A DNA stretch of 64,000 nucleotides from Myxococcota bacterium (GTDB lineage: Bacteria > Myxococcota_A > UBA9160 > SMWR01), in contig JBCCEW010000022.1 of assembly GCA_039030075.1 (NCBI GenBank), forward strand, positions 30,454 to 94,453. Direction: 5' to 3'. The notes below the pieces were generated by a model, which was given only the letters and a program-made list of their open reading frames with translations, was not told where the DNA came from and did no database searches. Positions 60,688-64,000 of this stretch are shown piece by piece (within the stretch, counting starts at the first letter, position 1; each line of letters begins with the position of its first letter). Made by a program: the position numbers and the translations under genes.

Positions 60688-62013
60688 CTAGTCGCTCGAG
60701 AACAGCGACCCCAGCGAGCCGATCGGTATCGTGTAGGGCACCCGCAGGTTGACGCGGAAGTCCGGCGCGTCTTCCGTCGCGCCGATTGCGATGTCGACAC
60801 TCGTCGCCAGATTCTGGCTGAAGCGGTAGCCGAAGCCGAAGAGCACCGAACCGGCCTGGAAGTCCGACGACGTCTGGTTCAGTGTCGTGACCGTGCGCGT
60901 CGTCGGCCCCGCGCCGGTGCTGATCGTCTCGGTGATCAGCTCGGTATCGGTCGGACGGATGAACGTGTATCCGAAGCCGATGTTGAACGAGAAATCCTGA
61001 TTGACGGCCAGGCCCATTCCGACGCTCGCCGTGATCGCATCTCCGGGATTCACATTGCCCACCCGACGCGTCTGCAGCGTCATGGCCCCCGGCATCTGGC
61101 TCAGGACCTCGTCGACGTCGCGCTCGAGGTTCAGGACGTACCCGATGTTCGCGAACACGACGGCCGGATCCTGGCGAGAGATGATCGTGAGGCTCGGGTT
61201 GATGCCCCAGAAGCCCGAGCCGGTGGGGAGCTCCTCCTCCAGGCCGGTCGTGCTTCGGTCCACCTCGAAGGGCCCGACCCCGCTATTGCTCTTTACCCGC
61301 AGGTTCCCAATGAAGTAGGGCATCCCATCGAGTCCGCTGTTGATCTGGTAGTGCGCCCCGAACTCGATGTCACCGAGATCGTAGGCACGGATGCTGTCCG
61401 AGAAAGTGGACGACATCCCGTCCGGAATCGTGTTCGACACGCGCTCCTTGCGCCACACGACCGGAACCCGTAGATCCACCTCGAAGCGATTGGTGATTCC
61501 GTAGCGCGTGGTGAGCGACTGGATCAGGCTGTCGCGATCCGCCCGGAACGCCTCGAAGTTGCCGATGAGGACGGAGCTGTCGGCCACTTCGAAGCCGTTC
61601 ACGTTGAAGCGTGAGATCGAGGTGTGAGTGAACTCGACGCTGGGCTCGAAGCGAAGGGTTCCCCGCGGCGTCAATACGCCACCCACTTCCGTCAGGGTCG
61701 TCACTGTCGGGCGCGGAGGCGGCTGCTGCGGCCGCTGGCCGACCTTCTCTCGCTCCGGTGCGGCCGGCTTGGGATCCTGCGTCTTTGCGGACGCCTCGGC
61801 CGAAGGCTTCGCCGGCTCCTCCACCGCCTTCTCGGCGGCGGCGTCGGCGTCGGCGTCGGCGTCGGATGCTGACGCGTCCTCCGCGGGTGCGGCCTCCGCG
61901 GCGGAGACGGTCTCCGTCGCCGCGATCTCGCCGGCCTCTTCCGCCTGCGCGACCACGAAGACCAACGACACGGCGACGAATACGCCCATCGCTGCAGCTG
62001 TTCTCGCTGCCAT
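60688..62013 (-). CDS. Outer-membrane beta-barrel protein, FapF-like/phenol_MetA_deg-like transporter
   Basis: 441 residues. Signal peptide (1-24, cleaved after AQA), then an acidic Ala/Asp/Glu-rich stretch with (Ala-Asp)n repeats (about 40-80) and a Pro-rich linker (QRPQQPPPRP), then a beta-barrel of alternating strands ending in aromatic/hydrophobic residues (VPYTIPIGSLGSLF). Sequences such as GVLTPRGTLRFEPSVEFTHT, RYGITNRFEVDLRVPVVWR and ELPTGSGFWGINPSL are typical of the family containing Fap amyloid exporter FapF. With C39 and leader-bearing proteins upstream, it is probably the exit channel. It follows the second substrate gene after 169 bases. ATG at 62013. Confidence 0.75.
   Translation of the reverse strand: MAARTAAAMGVFVAVSLVFVVAQAEEAGEIAATETVSAAEAAPAEDASASDADADADAAAEKAVEEPAKPSAEASAKTQDPKPAAPEREKVGQRPQQPPPRPTVTTLTEVGGVLTPRGTLRFEPSVEFTHTSISRFNVNGFEVADSSVLIGNFEAFRADRDSLIQSLTTRYGITNRFEVDLRVPVVWRKERVSNTIPDGMSSTFSDSIRAYDLGDIEFGAHYQINSGLDGMPYFIGNLRVKSNSGVGPFEVDRSTTGLEEELPTGSGFWGINPSLTIISRQDPAVVFANIGYVLNLERDVDEVLSQMPGAMTLQTRRVGNVNPGDAITASVGMGLAVNQDFSFNIGFGYTFIRPTDTELITETISTGAGPTTRTVTTLNQTSSDFQAGSVLFGFGYRFSQNLATSVDIAIGATEDAPDFRVNLRVPYTIPIGSLGSLFSSD
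61840..61863 (-). repeat. Hexanucleotide repeat in the beta-barrel gene
   Basis: GGCGTC is repeated four times in a row (61840-61863), encoding Ala-Asp repeats in the periplasmic linker of the barrel protein. Copy-number change would alter the linker length without shifting the frame. Confidence 0.8.
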
Positions 62014-62182
62014 CGGTTCCCCCTCTCAGACACCCGGCCGAAGCCGCAAGAAGGGCTTCGAATCGGTCATGCGAAACCGACCGATCTCTGCGTCTATCGA
62101 CGCTGCCAGTGCCGGACTTGAAGCGGCAAAGCTCCGCGTTTCCCGCGGATCGGGGGATGAGTTGCGCCTGGGGCGCGAACCG

Positions 62183-62776
62183 TCACCGGAAAGTGGCGGT
62201 GTCTTGCATCCGGTTCGAGAGGGCGGATCCAGCGCGGTTCATGTTCACCGTGTTCTGGTGCTGCTGGAAATTTCCGATCTCGATCTGCATCTCGCCGAGC
62301 GTCTGGATCGAGACGCCGTCGAGGCGGTTGAAGACGACGGCCTGCAGGTCGTGGCGGCCGACGACGTGATGCACCTGGGTGCCCTCGAGGCTCCCGGCCG
62401 TGCGCAGCACCGTCTCGCGTCCGGTGAACGGCGTCGACTCGACCGGGGTCGGGAGCGCGCCCGGCACCTCGGAGATGGCCGTGACCGCGGCCGTGCTCGG
62501 CGCTCCGGTGCCGAACTGATCGGCGTGCTGGAGGTCCTCGACGCCCAGCTCGGTGCGAAGCAGTACTTGGTTGTCGACCGACGTCTGGATTCCCAGCGCC
62601 ATCCGGATCTCGAGCCCGTCGATGTGCAGCAGCACGCCGCCGCGCATGCTGTCGAGCTCTTCGTCGGAGACGGCTTCGAGAGCCCCCGCATCGAGCTCTG
62701 CGAGCAGATCTTCTTCGGCGACCGACGCGAGGGGCGCCAGCAGCAGGATCAGCGCGCAGAGAGCGACCCTGCGCAT
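62183..62776 (-). CDS. Sec-exported protein with double-glycine leader, C39 locus (substrate B)
   Basis: 197 residues. A Sec signal peptide (1-20, cleaved after ASVA) is followed by an acidic leader and VSDEELDSMRGG (residues 36-47), which fits the LSxxELxxIxGG consensus cleaved by C39 peptidases. The mature part (about 150 residues, starting VLLHIDGLEIRMAL) is beta-strand and Gln/Asn-rich (IEIGNFQQHQNTVNMN), with no cysteine. ATG at 62776 is 2 bases after the C39 peptidase stop, so it is translationally coupled. I take it as a processed, exported substrate; its fold and role are unknown. Confidence 0.75.
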   Translation of the reverse strand: MRRVALCALILLLAPLASVAEEDLLAELDAGALEAVSDEELDSMRGGVLLHIDGLEIRMALGIQTSVDNQVLLRTELGVEDLQHADQFGTGAPSTAAVTAISEVPGALPTPVESTPFTGRETVLRTAGSLEGTQVHHVVGRHDLQAVVFNRLDGVSIQTLGEMQIEIGNFQQHQNTVNMNRAGSALSNRMQDTATFR

Positions 62777-62778
62777 GG

Positions 62779-63492
62779 CTAGAACTCCCCTCGACCCGGG
62801 AAGCCGATCGTAAGGCTTCCGAGGCTCTGGGGGGACAGGGCGGTGCCGAGGGGCGCCGCCGGGGTGATGTTCCAGTCTTCTGCCTGGTTGAAGCTCGCGC
62901 GCGCCACCTGGGAGCTGTTGCGAATCACGAAGAGCACGCCGTTCCACGCTTCCTCGAACTCGTGCTTCCGCATCGCGCGCATGCCCTCGGCCGGGTCAGC
63001 GACCAGCACCCGCCCGCGCTCGACCCCGATCACCACCACGAAGTGCTTGTAGCCGCGGGTGTCGATCAGGGCGATCGCCGGGACCTTCAGCTTCTCGAGC
63101 TTCTCCATCGTGAGGCGGAAGCCGTCCGCCCGCAGCTCTCGCGTCGCCAGGTAGTTCCGCATGTCGAGCAGCGAGAAACCCACCTCGCGAATGCGGTCCT
63201 GGTTGCCCACCGCCCACATCGCGTCGAAGACCGCCGACTCGGGCGTCTCGATGCCGTAGTGATGGGTGAGCAGGGTGGCGACCGCCGCCGATCCGCAGCT
63301 GAAATCGTACTGCTGCTTCACGACCGACTGGAAGCGCAGCTCGGCCAGGCTCATTACGCCCACCCGATACTGCCCCCCGGACATGTCCGCGCGCGCCTCT
63401 CCTGCGCCGGCGGGCGCGGTGAGGGCCAGCGCCAGGCCTACCGCGATGACGGCGGCGCCCAGCAACGTGGCGCGGGGAACGATCGGGGACAC
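62779..63492 (-). CDS. Stand-alone periplasmic C39 cysteine peptidase, FapD-like
   Basis: 237 residues from GTG 63492 with GGAGA upstream. Signal peptide (1-30, cleaved after AGA), then a papain-like C39 domain: catalytic Cys66 in QQYDFSCGSAAVATLLTHHY, the His in GYKHFVVVIGV and the Asp in VADPAEG. C39 domains usually sit at the N-terminus of ABC exporters in the cytoplasm; here it is alone and exported, as in FapD of the functional amyloid system. It should process the two leader-bearing proteins encoded on each side. It lies 10 bases after substrate A and 2 bases before substrate B. Confidence 0.85.
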   Translation of the reverse strand: MSPIVPRATLLGAAVIAVGLALALTAPAGAGEARADMSGGQYRVGVMSLAELRFQSVVKQQYDFSCGSAAVATLLTHHYGIETPESAVFDAMWAVGNQDRIREVGFSLLDMRNYLATRELRADGFRLTMEKLEKLKVPAIALIDTRGYKHFVVVIGVERGRVLVADPAEGMRAMRKHEFEEAWNGVLFVIRNSSQVARASFNQAEDWNITPAAPLGTALSPQSLGSLTIGFPGRGEF

Positions 63493-63502
63493 GGAAGTCT
63501 CC

Positions 63503-63847
63503 TCAGTCGAGGTAGACGTTGACGGTCATCGAGCTCTGCATGGACACGTTGTTGCCCGAGTTGACCATCGAGGAATGGATGCCGTGATTGGCGTTGAACG
63601 AGTTCTCGAAGGAGACGTCACCCGTGGTGACGTGGTCTCCCACGACGTTCTCGCTGACATCGGACTCGAGGTTCGACTCGGTGTCGATGTCCGCCATGCC
63701 GGCGTAGGACGACAGCTCGTCGTCCCCGAGCGGCTCGGCAAAGGAAGCGCCTCCGAAGAGGTCGGACGCGACCGGATCCGCGAAAGCCGGCGCGTTCAGG
63801 CCGGCCGCGATCACGAGCGCGAGAAGGGAAAGTCGGAACGCTTGCAT
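63503..63847 (-). CDS. Small Sec-exported protein with C39-type leader (substrate A)
   Basis: 114 residues. Sec signal peptide (1-23, cleaved after AFA), then EPLGDDELSSYAGM (about 38-51), which matches the double-glycine leader pattern except that the second glycine is Met. The predicted mature chain is about 64 residues, free of cysteine, rich in Asn/Ser/Val/Met, with a tail (HSSMVNSGNNVSMQSS then MTVNVYLD) of beta-strand, amyloid-like composition. ATG at 63847 has a GAGAGGA ribosome binding site. It is the first gene of the minus-strand cluster. No family recognised; the role as fibre subunit or signal is inference. Confidence 0.75.
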   Translation of the reverse strand: MQAFRLSLLALVIAAGLNAPAFADPVASDLFGGASFAEPLGDDELSSYAGMADIDTESNLESDVSENVVGDHVTTGDVSFENSFNANHGIHSSMVNSGNNVSMQSSMTVNVYLD

Positions 63848-63924
63848 GTCGTCCTCTCGACGAGAAACAAGGGAAGAGGGGCCGGGCCGGGAACAACACG
63901 CCCACAAAAAAAAAGGTTGATAAA

Positions 63925-63953
63925 ACAATATAATAAGCGCACACGAAGCTCAA
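63925..63953 (-). promoter_or_regulatory. AT-rich promoter of the C39 cluster
   Basis: On the minus strand TTGAGC (63953-63948) and TATTGT (63930-63925) are 4/6 matches to the -35 and -10 boxes with a 17-bp spacer, in a very AT-rich patch (63906-63936) in otherwise GC-rich DNA. A run of nine A (63906-63914) lies in the early leader. The start codon is about 70 bases downstream of the inferred start site. Bases 63961-64000 show no gene I can support. Confidence 0.55.
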
Positions 63954-64000
63954 CCTCATACATGGGGACAGATCAAACGCCCCCGAGAGGGGAGAGCGGG

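Overview
The window is chromosomal DNA from a GC-rich Gram-negative bacterium. Outer-membrane and lipopolysaccharide functions (AsmA-like protein, heptose adenylyltransferase, a predicted outer-membrane beta-barrel, lipoproteins), a PEP-CTERM protein and an exosortase-associated protein, sigma-54 control and several acyl-CoA genes suggest a soil or water bacterium of the Deltaproteobacteria/Myxococcota type. That placement is an inference from gene content; no rRNA gene is present. I see no tRNA, CRISPR array, insertion sequence, prophage or integrase, so most of the window looks like ordinary core chromosome with genes on both strands and many 4-base stop/start overlaps.

Layout. 0.1-5.5 kb: molybdenum cofactor genes moeA-mobA, convergent with an asmA-like/rfaE2/small-protein operon. 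5.7-10.6 kb: a small XRE regulator, the nitrogen-PTS enzyme ptsP (apparently with an ATT start), an EamA transporter and heme O synthase ctaB. 10.7-18.7 kb: a 109-residue basic protein, leuS, a PPDK/PEP-synthase regulatory kinase, an RND exporter and a membrane-anchored NYN protein. 18.8-24.8 kb: agmatine to putrescine genes aguB-aguA, then frdABCD closely matching the enterobacterial heme-free fumarate reductase, followed by an exosortase-associated (TIGR04073-type) protein. 24.8-35.6 kb: mixed metabolism (amidase, two CoA-transferase family III genes including an AMACR type, Hsp20, 2OG oxygenase, BolA, DHH phosphoesterase, pabB, FkbM methyltransferase, a predicted metal-dependent hydrolase).

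35.7-42.8 kb is rich in regulation. A sigma-54 activator is divergent from an acyltransferase gene preceded by a near-consensus -24/-12 promoter. A two-component system is divergent from a pspA-like operon, with GTAAA repeats between them. 43-48 kb carries an SNF2 helicase and its SWIM zinc-finger partner after about 825 bases without a convincing gene. 48-54.8 kb is a long minus-strand run (GGCT, two GNATs, M20 lipoprotein, DUF72, MAPEG, a cysteine-cluster protein, a PQQ dehydrogenase). 54.8-59.8 kb has a TerB-like protein, tesB, a valS of the short type, and the zinc-independent forms of ribosomal proteins S14 and L31.

The right end (60.1-64 kb) holds the most distinctive system: a minus-strand cluster of a stand-alone periplasmic C39 cysteine peptidase resembling FapD, two small Sec-exported proteins that each carry a double-glycine-type leader motif after the signal peptide, and an outer-membrane beta-barrel resembling FapF. 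It starts from an AT-rich promoter region and sits next to a lipoprotein that also ends in a PEP-CTERM signal. I read it as a Fap-like secretion or surface-fibre locus with unrelated substrates.
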